Assembly: GCF_001017435.1 (NCBI RefSeq)
Contig: NZ_CP011371.1
Coordinates: forward strand, 4,836,001 to 4,900,000
Direction of reading: 5' to 3'
Origin: Caldimonas brevitalea
Lineage (GTDB): Bacteria > Pseudomonadota > Gammaproteobacteria > Burkholderiales > Burkholderiaceae_C
Length of the DNA stretch: 64,000 bases
Part shown: piece after piece, positions 17,132-25,487 of the stretch
How the letters are laid out: every line of letters begins with the position of its first letter
How positions within the stretch are numbered: position 1 is the first letter of the stretch
The notes under the pieces: generated by a model
What the model was told of the DNA's origin: nothing
What the model saw: the letters and a program-made list of their open reading frames with translations, nothing else
The model's database searches: none
Position numbers and translations under genes: made by a program

Positions 17132-17415
17132 AACCTATCTCAAAACGACCGTATCGTGTCGCCTGTGGGAGTCGGTCCTCAATGCTTCCAGATACTTGAC
17201 GCGGTGGGGCACGATGATCAGGCCCTCGCGATGCTGCGCAAGCATGCGTGCACATCCGCCTTGGGGGCCGCGGCGGCCTTGTCCAGCGCCTCCCACAACC
17301 CGGCGCGCACCGATGCGTCAGCAGGATGCAGCCCGCGCGGTCAACCCGCAACGGCATCAGCGGCAAGACGGGGATCGGGGCCGTTCTCGCCCGCGGCGGC
17401 CGAATGCTGGCTGTC

Positions 17416-17745
17416 TCAGAAGGGCGGCGGTGCGTCGGGCCGCGGCGGTCCGTCCGGCGGGAGAGGCGGACCACCGTCCGGAACCTGCGGTTGCTGAAAG
17501 CAATGGGCACTGACGATGATGTCGCGTGCCTTCAGAGACTTCTTGTGATGCCCTTCGCGGAACAAAAACGATTTGACGAAGTTCACCGTCTCTGGAGGCA
17601 CTCGCACGACCAGCTTGCGGTGCGCCGCCTCTCCGACCAGTTGTTCCAAACAGCCCAGCGACTTGACCTCCTCCACGAGCTCGGCGATTTGGCTCAGGGA
17701 CCATGCCATTGCATCGGTCCCCTTGTACAGAAATGGCTCATTCAT
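17416..17745 (-). CDS. Hypothetical protein with Pro-rich tail
   Basis: About 109 residues. The ATG ending at 17745 has GGGAGAG 6 nt upstream. The first 80 residues look like a small folded domain (MAWSLSQIAELVEEVKSLGC, HRKLVVRVPPETVNFVKSFL), and the last 25 are Pro/Gly-rich (GGPPLPPDGPPRPDAPPPF). I do not recognise the family. The 280 bases to its right as far as the TetR gene hold no clear gene. Confidence 0.5.
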   Translation of the reverse strand: MNEPFLYKGTDAMAWSLSQIAELVEEVKSLGCLEQLVGEAAHRKLVVRVPPETVNFVKSFLFREGHHKKSLKARDIIVSAHCFQQPQVPDGGPPLPPDGPPRPDAPPPF

Positions 17746-17944
17746 TCTGCTCTCCCGTGCCGATCGCCGCTCTGAACGGAAAACGTCAAGGAAGCGGTGT
17801 GCGGTGTAGGCACTATGGGCCGAGGAGTTGCGGTGGACAAGCGCTTTGCTGCTGCCCCCCCACAGAGGGGGTGCTGGTGCCATGGCCGTCGCCGAAGGAC
17901 AAAAAGCTCTAAGCCAGAACATCAGCGACTCACCTCACGGCTCA

Positions 17945-18266
17945 CCTGACCTGACCTGACCCTTGACCCTGTCCCAGGTTTCCGTACCGTTCGGTAACAG
18001 AATGGACCGGCATGATGAGGCCTTAAATGGGCCTGGAAGGTCATGCGATGAGGAAGAGCAAGTTCACCGAGGAGCAGATGGCCTACGCGCTGAAGCAGGC
18101 GGAGCTCGGCATCAGCGTCGAGGACGTGTGTCGGAAGATGGGCATCAGCAGCGCGACCTTCTACAAGTGGCGCCAGAAGTACGCGGGTGTGGGGCCGTCG
18201 GAGCTGCGGCGCATGCGCCAGCTTGAAGAAGAGAACCGCAAGCTCAAGCAGATCGTGAATGATCTG
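17945..18266 (+). pseudogene. IS3-type left end with truncated transposase OrfA
   Basis: OrfA begins at ATG 18048: MRKSKFTEEQMAYALKQAEL, then a helix-turn-helix (VEDVCRKMGISSATFYKWRQ) and the leucine-zipper start (RQLEEENRKLKQIV). In intact IS3 OrfA about 20 more residues follow; here similarity ends at about 18257 and OrfB is absent. Upstream, about 100 bases of IS left end are kept, starting near a CCTGACCTGACCTGA repeat. The same end sequence recurs at 29080-29165. Confidence 0.8.
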
Positions 18267-18430
18267 CCGACGCGTTCAGAAAACTATATTGATAAAGATT
18301 TCCGGACCAAAGGCGGTGGATTGAATTGCGCAGAGAGTTCGCGGGCCTCGTCCGCTGCCGCCGTCGAAATGGTGTCTCAGGCGTTGACTTCGGGCGGCGG
18401 GGTGAGGGAATCCATCAAAGCTCTCGTCCA

Positions 18431-19210
18431 ATGAGGTTGGTCTGCATGCCTTTGCTCTGCGCCGCCCAACGATCCCGCTCGCGCTGGCCATCGTCAGTGA
18501 CGCACCGCACGACCCGCGTGTTGGCGGTGTTGGCGACCCTTGCCCTGCACCTGGCGGTGATCGGCTGGCTGGCCCGCACCCTTCCCTCCCTGTGGCCACC
18601 GGCGGAGCCTCAGGCGCCGCGGAGGATGGTCTATGTGACCTTGCCGCCGAGCGCCGGCGAGGGCGCGCTCCCCGAGGGCGAGGAGCACCGACCGGAGACG
18701 TCGCAGCCGGTCGCAACGGCGCCGCCAGCGACGAGCTCGAAACGGGCACAACGGGCAGGAGCACCCTCGGCCCCTGCACAGCCCACGCGCCCGAGCCCGC
18801 CTCCCCTCGCTATGCCGTCCACACCGAGCCCGCGTGATCCTCGGCCACAGACCCTGGACGAACCGGGCCGGGCCGCCGAGCAAGCACCGTCACCCTCGAC
18901 GCCGGGCCCTGATGGAGATCAGGCGCCGGCGCCAGCACCTGAACTAGACCTCGGTCCGGGCGCGATCAAACATGCAACACAAGGGAGCAAAGGCGCGGTG
19001 GCACAGATGGCCGAACGGAGCCAGGCGGGTCCGCTGAACAGCGACCTGCCCGCGCCTGGCCAGCGCTTGAGCGCGCAGATGAAGGAGGCGGCCATTCCCG
19101 ATTGTTTGCGCGAAGATGCCCTGAAGCATGCGCCGGTCCCCCTCGGCGGCCTGCTCGCGATTCCCTCCCTGGTACACGCCGCCGTGACCGGCCGCTGCAA
19201 CACCCCGTGA
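18431..19210 (+). CDS. TonB-like envelope protein of unknown function
   Basis: About 259 residues. One N-terminal membrane helix (VLAVLATLALHLAVIGWLA) is followed by a long Pro/Ala/Ser-rich linker (about residues 55-170) and a small C-terminal domain (AIPDCLREDALKH, GGLLAIPSLVHAAVTGRC) with two Cys. The layout resembles TonB, but the TonB C-terminal fold is not recognisable. The start is uncertain; 18446 is another ATG. It lies next to and convergent with nosL. Confidence 0.6.
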   Translation: MRLVCMPLLCAAQRSRSRWPSSVTHRTTRVLAVLATLALHLAVIGWLARTLPSLWPPAEPQAPRRMVYVTLPPSAGEGALPEGEEHRPETSQPVATAPPATSSKRAQRAGAPSAPAQPTRPSPPPLAMPSTPSPRDPRPQTLDEPGRAAEQAPSPSTPGPDGDQAPAPAPELDLGPGAIKHATQGSKGAVAQMAERSQAGPLNSDLPAPGQRLSAQMKEAAIPDCLREDALKHAPVPLGGLLAIPSLVHAAVTGRCNTP

Positions 19211-19238
19211 GTCGCGGGCCATCGCCCCGAAAGCCAGC

Positions 19239-19760
19239 TCACATGCCTCCGTGCTGCTGCGCACCACCGCCGAGGTCGACCATCGCGGGCGTGACCTCGG
19301 CGAACCGCAGCACCTTGCCGCCGTGGTCACCCGCAAAGCGGCGGGCGTCGGCCTCCGCCGCGAAGCTGGCGATGGTGGGGCCCATCGACCCATGGCGCTT
19401 GCTGCCGGCCACGTACCAACCGGCCTTGGCGTCGATCCAGTGGCCGCGCGGCTGCTGCCAATCGGCGCGGCCCATGTCCTGCACGAACACCGCGCGCACG
19501 CTGCGCACCTGCTCAGGAGCCAGCAGCGTGCTGAACATCTCGACCGTGTCGCAGCAGAACACCGGCTTGTCCTGACCGGCGTAGTGAATCTGCGCCTTGG
19601 GCCCGGGGTAGTCGGCCAGCAGCATGCCGTCCAGGTCGCAGGTGGTGCCCGGGTCGATCTCGTGCGGCGTCACGGCCGCCGAGGTAGCACTGCGGTCGCA
19701 GCCGGCCAGAACGGCCGCGCCCAGCGCGGCGAGGAGAACGGTTCGACGGGGAAGCTTCAT
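19239..19760 (-). CDS. nosL: NosL copper-binding lipoprotein
   Basis: About 173 residues, last gene of the nos operon. The N-terminus is a lipoprotein signal (RRTVLLAALGAAVLAGC, lipobox LAGC). NosL is an outer-membrane-facing Cu(I) chaperone for NosZ assembly; the conserved CDLDGMLLADYPGPKAQ segment carries the Cys and Met expected for copper binding. A second pair, FCCDTVEMF, is also conserved. The ATG overlaps the nosY stop by 4 bases (ATGA), implying coupled translation; an upstream in-frame TTG is less likely. Confidence 0.92.
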   Translation of the reverse strand: MKLPRRTVLLAALGAAVLAGCDRSATSAAVTPHEIDPGTTCDLDGMLLADYPGPKAQIHYAGQDKPVFCCDTVEMFSTLLAPEQVRSVRAVFVQDMGRADWQQPRGHWIDAKAGWYVAGSKRHGSMGPTIASFAAEADARRFAGDHGGKVLRFAEVTPAMVDLGGGAQQHGGM

Positions 19761-20575
19761 GATGAGCGAAATCTCCAAGTGGCCAGGCCGAGCGGGGCGA
19801 CGATCCAGGCGAGCATGGCGCCCGCCAGCAGCCAGGGGCTGCCGAGCGCCGGTGGCACGAGGCTGTCCAGGCCATACAGCGTGCGAACCTGGTCCAGCGA
19901 AAACACATTGAGGATGCGGAACACGTCGGCCGGGTTCAGCAGCAACAGGTAGGGAAACAGATCACCGCCCCACCGGCCGCCGCCGAACACGAGCGCCCCC
20001 AGCAGCAGCAGGTCGAACACCAGCACGAACAGGAACCAAAGCGCGATCGCCAAGCCGGAGGCGCGGGCACGATCGTGCGCCAGCACCGACAGCATCACCG
20101 CGAGGCTGAGGAAAGCCAGACCCAACAGCATCGAGCTGAGGACAAAACCACCGTAGTGGTAGAGCCCGCCCCACCCCAGCGGTTTGAACATCAACGCCCC
20201 CACCAGCGCGAAGCCGGCGAGCATCGACAGCGACAGCGCCGCCGCCAGCCCGAGGTACTTGCCCAGCAGCAGCTCGAGCCGCGTGATCGGCAAGGCCAGC
20301 AGCAGGTCGAGCGATCCGCGCTCGCGTTCGCCGACGATGGCATCGAAGCCCAGCAGCAAGGCGATCAGCGGGATCAAATAGATCACCAGGCTGACCAGGC
20401 TGGCGATCGTGAACTCGATCGAACGGAAACCCAAAGCGCCCTGCTGGGCGCCCCCCATCGTCGCGATCACCAGGGAGAACACCGTGAACACCAGGGCCAC
20501 GGCCAGCACCCAGCGATTGCGCATGCGGTCGCGAAACTCCTTGGCCGCCAGCGCCCAGATCTGTTGCCATTGCAT
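19757..20575 (-). CDS. nosY: NosY ABC-transporter membrane subunit
   Basis: About 272 residues with six membrane segments, the permease partner of NosF. It opens MQWQQIWALAAKEFRDRMRN, typical of NosY and related ABC-2 permeases, and contains the conserved FDAIVGERERGSLDLLLALP loop. The ATG ends at 20575, with GAGGAG upstream inside the nosF stop region. The frame is open much further upstream, but that part overlaps nosF and is not coding. Together with NosD and NosF it supports copper-sulfide centre assembly in the periplasm. Confidence 0.93.
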   Translation of the reverse strand: MQWQQIWALAAKEFRDRMRNRWVLAVALVFTVFSLVIATMGGAQQGALGFRSIEFTIASLVSLVIYLIPLIALLLGFDAIVGERERGSLDLLLALPITRLELLLGKYLGLAAALSLSMLAGFALVGALMFKPLGWGGLYHYGGFVLSSMLLGLAFLSLAVMLSVLAHDRARASGLAIALWFLFVLVFDLLLLGALVFGGGRWGGDLFPYLLLLNPADVFRILNVFSLDQVRTLYGLDSLVPPALGSPWLLAGAMLAWIVAPLGLATWRFRSS

Positions 20576-20586
20576 GGGTCGGCTCC

Positions 20587-21534
20587 TCAGCGTGCCAGGT
20601 CGAAGAACACGTCTTCGAGCGAAGGTTCGGTGATATGCACGTCCAGCACCCGGGCGCCGAAGGGCGCCAAGGCCTGCAGCAGCTGCATCTTGGCGCTGCG
20701 AGGGCAGCGCAGTTGCAGGCCCTCGGGTGTGGGCTCGGGCTGCAGCGCACCGCACGGCAGCGACAGCGCGGACAGCGCCAGCGCCACGGCGGAGGTGTCG
20801 GCCGCCTCCACCCTCAGTTGCACGGTCAGCGGCATCGCAACCTGTTCGCGCAGCGACTGCACGCTGCCCATGGCCAGCACACGTCCGGCCGACAGGATCG
20901 CGAGCCGGTCGACCCGGTCCTGCAGCTCGGCCAGGATGTGAGAGGTCAGGATCATCGTCACGCCCTCGTCGCGCAAACCGCGCAGCGTGGCGTAGAAGTC
21001 GCGGATCGCGAGAGGGTCCAGACCCGTGGTCGGTTCGTCCAGGAACAGCACCTGCGGCTTGCCCAGCAGCGCCTGCGCGAAACCGAGCCGCTGGCGCATG
21101 CCCTTGGAATACTCGCGCACCGGCCGTTCTCCGGCGTGGGCCAGGCCGACACGCTCGAGCGCGGCTTCGCACTCCTGCGCCGGCACACTCTTGAGCCGCG
21201 CGAAGAAGCGCAGCGTTTCCAGGCCGCTCAGGTTGTCGTAGAGCACCACGTTCTCCGGCAGGTAGCCCATGTGCCGGCGCACGGCGCGAAAGCCGCGCCC
21301 GCTCACGGCCGCACCGCCGATCTGGATCTCGCCCGCGGTGGGCACGATCAGGCCCAGCATCATCTTGAACAAGGTGCTTTTGCCGGCGCCGTTGTGGCCG
21401 ATCAAGCCGAACACCTCGCCGCGCCGCACGCTCAGGTGCACACCGTCGACGGCGCGCACCGTCCGGTAGTGTTTGCTGACGCCGCGCAGCCGGATGGCGT
21501 CGGCCTCAACGTTCGTTGGTTGGGTGTTCGACAC
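20587..21534 (-). CDS. nosF: NosF ABC-transporter ATPase
   Basis: A 315-residue ATPase. Walker A GHNGAGKST, Q-loop region YLPENV, signature YSKGMRQRL, Walker B VLFLDEPTTGLDP and the switch His in LTSHIL are all present. It starts at GTG and overlaps the end of nosD by 29 bases. It powers the NosDFY complex needed for CuZ maturation. The C-terminal 90 residues form the accessory domain found in NosF proteins. Confidence 0.94.
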   Translation of the reverse strand: MSNTQPTNVEADAIRLRGVSKHYRTVRAVDGVHLSVRRGEVFGLIGHNGAGKSTLFKMMLGLIVPTAGEIQIGGAAVSGRGFRAVRRHMGYLPENVVLYDNLSGLETLRFFARLKSVPAQECEAALERVGLAHAGERPVREYSKGMRQRLGFAQALLGKPQVLFLDEPTTGLDPLAIRDFYATLRGLRDEGVTMILTSHILAELQDRVDRLAILSAGRVLAMGSVQSLREQVAMPLTVQLRVEAADTSAVALALSALSLPCGALQPEPTPEGLQLRCPRSAKMQLLQALAPFGARVLDVHITEPSLEDVFFDLAR

Positions 21535-22795
21535 GCCATTTGCTCCAATTCGGGTTGCCCGGCAGCATGCGCGGGTTCGGATCGACCACGCTGGGCACGC
21601 GCATCACCGGGAACTGCTGGCCCACCAGCCGCAACGCCTGCACCGCCGGGCTGGCCAGCAGCATCTTCACCGTCGGGTGCTGCCAGCTCAGCCGGTCCAC
21701 CAGGTCGTTGGCTTCGTAGGGCACGTCGCCGCGGCCGTCGTCGTTGCGGTCCCAGCCCAGGTAGTTGCTCCAGTGGTTGCCACGCTCGCCTCCCCAGCGT
21801 TCGTCGCGCGCTCCCACGTAGCGCACCTGTTCGCGGTTGTGGATGAAGTCGTTGCCCTCGACCCTGTTGCGGGTGGAGCCGGCCGACAGGTGCACACCGA
21901 CGTCGTTGTCCAGCACCAGGTTGCCCTTCAAGGTGGTGTATTCGACGTCATAGATGAAGAAGCCGCGTCCGTTGCCGGCCACCACGTTGTTCTCGATCGT
22001 CGAGTCCTGCAGGGTGCGCAGCATGATGCCGTGGTCCGAGTTGCCCCAGGCGCGGTTGTTGCGCACGATCTGGTCACGCACTTCCATCAACGCCAGGCCG
22101 CCGCGGTTGTTCCAGCTGTCGTTGTCTTCCCACACGTTGTGGTAGGAGTTCATGTAGTGGGTGCCGTAGCGGCTGTGGTGCAGCTTGTTGCCACGGAACA
22201 GCGCGTGGTGCGACACGTCCACGTACAAGGCGTCGCGCACGAAGGCGATGCGGTTGCCGACGATACGTGCACCGCGCGTGTTGTAGAGCTGCACACCGTT
22301 GCCACGCTGCGACGTGGCGTACTCGCGCTTGCCGGTGATCAGGTTGTGCTCCACCCGCACATCGTCGGCCTTCTCGATCCACAGGCCGAACAGGTTGTAG
22401 ACCAGGTCGCAGTGCCGCACCACGGCACGGTGGGCACCGGGACGGATGTAGATGCCGGCGTTCTGCGCCAGCAAGCTGTCGCCGGAGTCGCGCACGATCA
22501 GGCCTTCAATCACGACGTCGGGCGCCGTCACCCGCACCGTGTCGCCGCTCAGGCCCCCGCTGAGCGTGGGCCGGCCGATGCCGCGCAGCGTCAGCGGCTT
22601 CGTGATCGTCAGGTTGCCCACGTACAGCCCTCGGGCGACCTCCACCACGTCGCCGGGCGCGGCCCGGTCGACCGCCGCCTGCACCGAATCGCCGGGCTTC
22701 ACACTCCACGTCGTGGCCAGAGCGCCGGCGGACACGGTCGCGGCGGCGCACATCACGAGCCAGCGGATCCACCACCTTGCCATCACGGATCGCAT
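21506..22795 (-). CDS. nosD: NosD periplasmic maturation factor
   Basis: A 429-residue exported protein with a signal peptide (WLVMCAAATVSAGALA) and a right-handed beta-helix of CASH/PbH1 repeats (NAGIYIRPGAH, NGVQLYNTRGARI, HGIMLRTLQDSTI). It ends with the family's typical GNHWSNYLGWDRNDDGRGD segment. NosD works with NosF/NosY to deliver sulfur or copper-centre components to NosZ. AAGGAG lies 8 nt before the ATG; nosR ends 12 bases upstream. Confidence 0.94.
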   Translation of the reverse strand: MRSVMARWWIRWLVMCAAATVSAGALATTWSVKPGDSVQAAVDRAAPGDVVEVARGLYVGNLTITKPLTLRGIGRPTLSGGLSGDTVRVTAPDVVIEGLIVRDSGDSLLAQNAGIYIRPGAHRAVVRHCDLVYNLFGLWIEKADDVRVEHNLITGKREYATSQRGNGVQLYNTRGARIVGNRIAFVRDALYVDVSHHALFRGNKLHHSRYGTHYMNSYHNVWEDNDSWNNRGGLALMEVRDQIVRNNRAWGNSDHGIMLRTLQDSTIENNVVAGNGRGFFIYDVEYTTLKGNLVLDNDVGVHLSAGSTRNRVEGNDFIHNREQVRYVGARDERWGGERGNHWSNYLGWDRNDDGRGDVPYEANDLVDRLSWQHPTVKMLLASPAVQALRLVGQQFPVMRVPSVVDPNPRMLPGNPNWSKWRVEHPTNER

Positions 22796-22807
22796 GCCCG
22801 CTTCTCC

Positions 22808-25420
22808 TTACACCGCGAGCCGTCCGAGCGCTTTGAGCACCAGGAACAGGGTTGCGCCGATCAGCAAGTTCTTGAAGCCGACATAGCTGAGCATGTCCAT
22901 CACGCTCGCGACCCGCCAACGGTGCAGCCACCATGGGCCGTCTTTCACCAGCCGCTTGTGGTCCAGACGGATCAACACCTCGTACAGGCTCCAACCGAAC
23001 CACCAGCCGATCAACGCGCCCGCCGACAGCCGGCCGCTGGCCGCTAGCAGCCAGGCGACGCTCGCCGCCACCGCGATGGACAGGCCGGCAGCCTGCAGGG
23101 CGCGGCGGCGCCCGAAATCGCCTCGGCTCCAAGGCCACAGATGGTGCAGCAGCTCGGCTGCCAGCCACGGCAAGGTACGTCCGGGCACCGGGTACGGGGC
23201 GGGTGCCGGCGGTGTCGGCAGGCGCGGGTCCACGCCGCTCACCTCGCGAGCCGCAGGGGCGGTCTCCATCGGCACCGGGTGGATCGGAATGAAGTAGCCG
23301 TCGCGCCCGATCGGGGTCAGCGGCAGCCCGGCGCGTTCGCGCTGCTTGCGCTCCTTCGCCAGCGGCGGGCAGCCGGTGCTGTCGGTGTAGAGCACCATGC
23401 AGTCCAGGCAATGCAGGCATTCACGATGGTCGATGCGGCCATGCTCGTCGATCGCCTGCGCACCGCAGCCCACGGCGCAGGCCTTGCAGCGGTTGCAATC
23501 CGGCTTGCGTCGCAGCCCGAACCAGCGGAAGGTGCTGGGCATCGCCAGCGCACCGCCGAGCGGGCACAAATACTTGCAGAACGGCCGCTCGATGAAGATG
23601 GCCAGGCCCAGCAGGGTCGCGACGAACAGCGTGTAGGGCCAGGCGCGGTTGAACACGCCGACCAGGAAGGTGGTCTTGAACGGCTCCACCTCGGCCAGCA
23701 TTTCGGCGAGGCCCATCGAGAACATGGACACCGCCAGCAGGCCGAAGAACACGGCGTACTTGACCCATTTCAGGCGGTCGTGCCAGCGCCGCGGCAGCTT
23801 GAACTGCCAGCGCTTGAGGCCGACCGCAGCGGCCACCTTGTGGATGATCTCCTGCAGCGAGCCGAAGGGACACAGCCAGCCGCAGAACAGCCCGCGGCCC
23901 CAGATGAACACGGTGATGACAATAAAGATCCAGAACAGGAAGATGAACGGATCGCTCAGGAACAGCGACCACCGCCACTGGAACAGCAGCGCGTGGAACC
24001 AGGTCAGCACTTGGGTGATAGACGGCTGCGCCATCGCCCCGAAGCCGACGAACACCACGCTCAACACCCACGCCGTGTACTTGAAGCCGTTGACCGGCCA
24101 CTTGTTCTTGTGCGTGGCGCGGCGGGTCAGCCGGTCGCGCAGCGCATAGACCACCGCCACGGCCACCAGCAAAGTGGCGAACAGCGCGATCTCGACAGCG
24201 CGTGCCTTCCACACCCGCACCCAGGGAGCGTCCGGCGTCTGCACTTGCGGTCGGCCGCCTTCCAACGCGGCCTCGGGGAGCCAATAGGCGGCGTCGAAGT
24301 TGGCGAAACTGCGCGCGCCGGTGGCACGGTCGACGCGGTTGCCGAGGAAGCTCAGCTTCCACGGGTGGGCCGGCGAGAAGGCCGACGAACGCACGATGAA
24401 GATCGCCGACTCGGTGAACCTCGGAGCACCGGGGGCCTGCAGTCCGTAGAGGTTCAGGTAGTCCAGGTCGCGGAAGGTGAAAGCGTCGGCCTCCTGGTGC
24501 AGCTGGATGCGGTCGTAGATGCCGCCCCGCACGAAGCCGGAGCCCTTGAACGACTCACTGCCTGCGGTGCGAATCACGAACAGCGCATGCTCGTGGTCTT
24601 TCAGTTGCGCGCGCAGGTTGGCAAAGCCGCTGTCGCCGAGCAGGCTGCGGCCGATGTCGGGGTGGTTCAGGTCGCCGAACCACAGTTCGATGAACGGCGT
24701 ATCGCCGTGCGGCAGGCCGACCTGTTCCGGTTGCACCACCAGGCGCTGCACCGCACCTTGCTCGACCAGCGAGGCCCAGTCGCTGCGCTGGCCGGTGACG
24801 CGAAAGCGTGCCGGCTCACGTTGCGTCGGGGCCAGGATGCCCACCTGCCGCGCCACCGCGGTGCCCGAGGCCGTCAGCACCTGGTTCTGCGCGATCACGG
24901 TGACGGTGGCGCCGGAGATCGCGTCCACCCCCAGCACACCCTCGTCCGGACGCGACTGGCCGACCTCGATCTTGTCCGCCACCGACTTGCCGACGTACTG
25001 CTGGTTGAATCGGACCAGCGCCTCCTCGGGGATGCCGAGCAGCAGGATGGGCTCGGAATGCTTGAGCACCTTGACGCCGACAAAACGGCCGGTGACGTCC
25101 ATGCCGATCAGCGTGACCACCGGCTTGCCGGAATAGGCCGGCGTGTCGGTGATGTCGGTCGACAGCATCACGTAGCCCAACAGCTTGCGTGTACCGCCCG
25201 CGTCGGCCTCTCCGTAGGCCTCCACATAGGGAGGCTGGCCCTTGCGCTCGGAGAACGACCGCGCGCCGGGAAACACCTCGGCGCAGGGCACCCACGCGCA
25301 CAGGTCTTTGGCGGTGCTCAATTCGGCCGGCAGCGACGCCTCGTAACTCGTCGCGCCGGCGGGGGCACTGACCAGCAGGCACAGCGCGGCCCAGCAGGCC
25401 GCAAGGACTCGGATCAACAT
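22808..25420 (-). CDS. nosR: NosR electron-transfer and regulatory membrane flavoprotein
   Basis: An 870-residue protein required for N2O respiration. A signal peptide is followed by a periplasmic FMN-binding domain with the SGAT motif near residue 170, where ApbE attaches FMN to Thr. Next come membrane helices with paired CxxxCP motifs (CGWLCPFGS, CKYLCPLGG) and a cytoplasmic polyferredoxin region with CNRCKACAVGC and CLHCLDCMVLY (about 640-680). A further 140 residues with three or four extra hydrophobic segments (to SYVGFKNLLIGATLFLVL) extend beyond the usual length of about 720-760. It lies after nosZ rather than before it. Confidence 0.94.
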   Translation of the reverse strand: MLIRVLAACWAALCLLVSAPAGATSYEASLPAELSTAKDLCAWVPCAEVFPGARSFSERKGQPPYVEAYGEADAGGTRKLLGYVMLSTDITDTPAYSGKPVVTLIGMDVTGRFVGVKVLKHSEPILLLGIPEEALVRFNQQYVGKSVADKIEVGQSRPDEGVLGVDAISGATVTVIAQNQVLTASGTAVARQVGILAPTQREPARFRVTGQRSDWASLVEQGAVQRLVVQPEQVGLPHGDTPFIELWFGDLNHPDIGRSLLGDSGFANLRAQLKDHEHALFVIRTAGSESFKGSGFVRGGIYDRIQLHQEADAFTFRDLDYLNLYGLQAPGAPRFTESAIFIVRSSAFSPAHPWKLSFLGNRVDRATGARSFANFDAAYWLPEAALEGGRPQVQTPDAPWVRVWKARAVEIALFATLLVAVAVVYALRDRLTRRATHKNKWPVNGFKYTAWVLSVVFVGFGAMAQPSITQVLTWFHALLFQWRWSLFLSDPFIFLFWIFIVITVFIWGRGLFCGWLCPFGSLQEIIHKVAAAVGLKRWQFKLPRRWHDRLKWVKYAVFFGLLAVSMFSMGLAEMLAEVEPFKTTFLVGVFNRAWPYTLFVATLLGLAIFIERPFCKYLCPLGGALAMPSTFRWFGLRRKPDCNRCKACAVGCGAQAIDEHGRIDHRECLHCLDCMVLYTDSTGCPPLAKERKQRERAGLPLTPIGRDGYFIPIHPVPMETAPAAREVSGVDPRLPTPPAPAPYPVPGRTLPWLAAELLHHLWPWSRGDFGRRRALQAAGLSIAVAASVAWLLAASGRLSAGALIGWWFGWSLYEVLIRLDHKRLVKDGPWWLHRWRVASVMDMLSYVGFKNLLIGATLFLVLKALGRLAV

Positions 25421-25487
25421 CGTGATGGGTTCCAGCCGAGCGACCCGTGCGGCGTCGCCGTCGCACGGGTCACGGCACAGGGATGTG

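Noticed and set aside
17131..17160. GAACCTATCTCAAAA after the TetR gene as an IS5-type end
   Set aside because: Only a short resemblance from memory, with no matching second end or transposase nearby.
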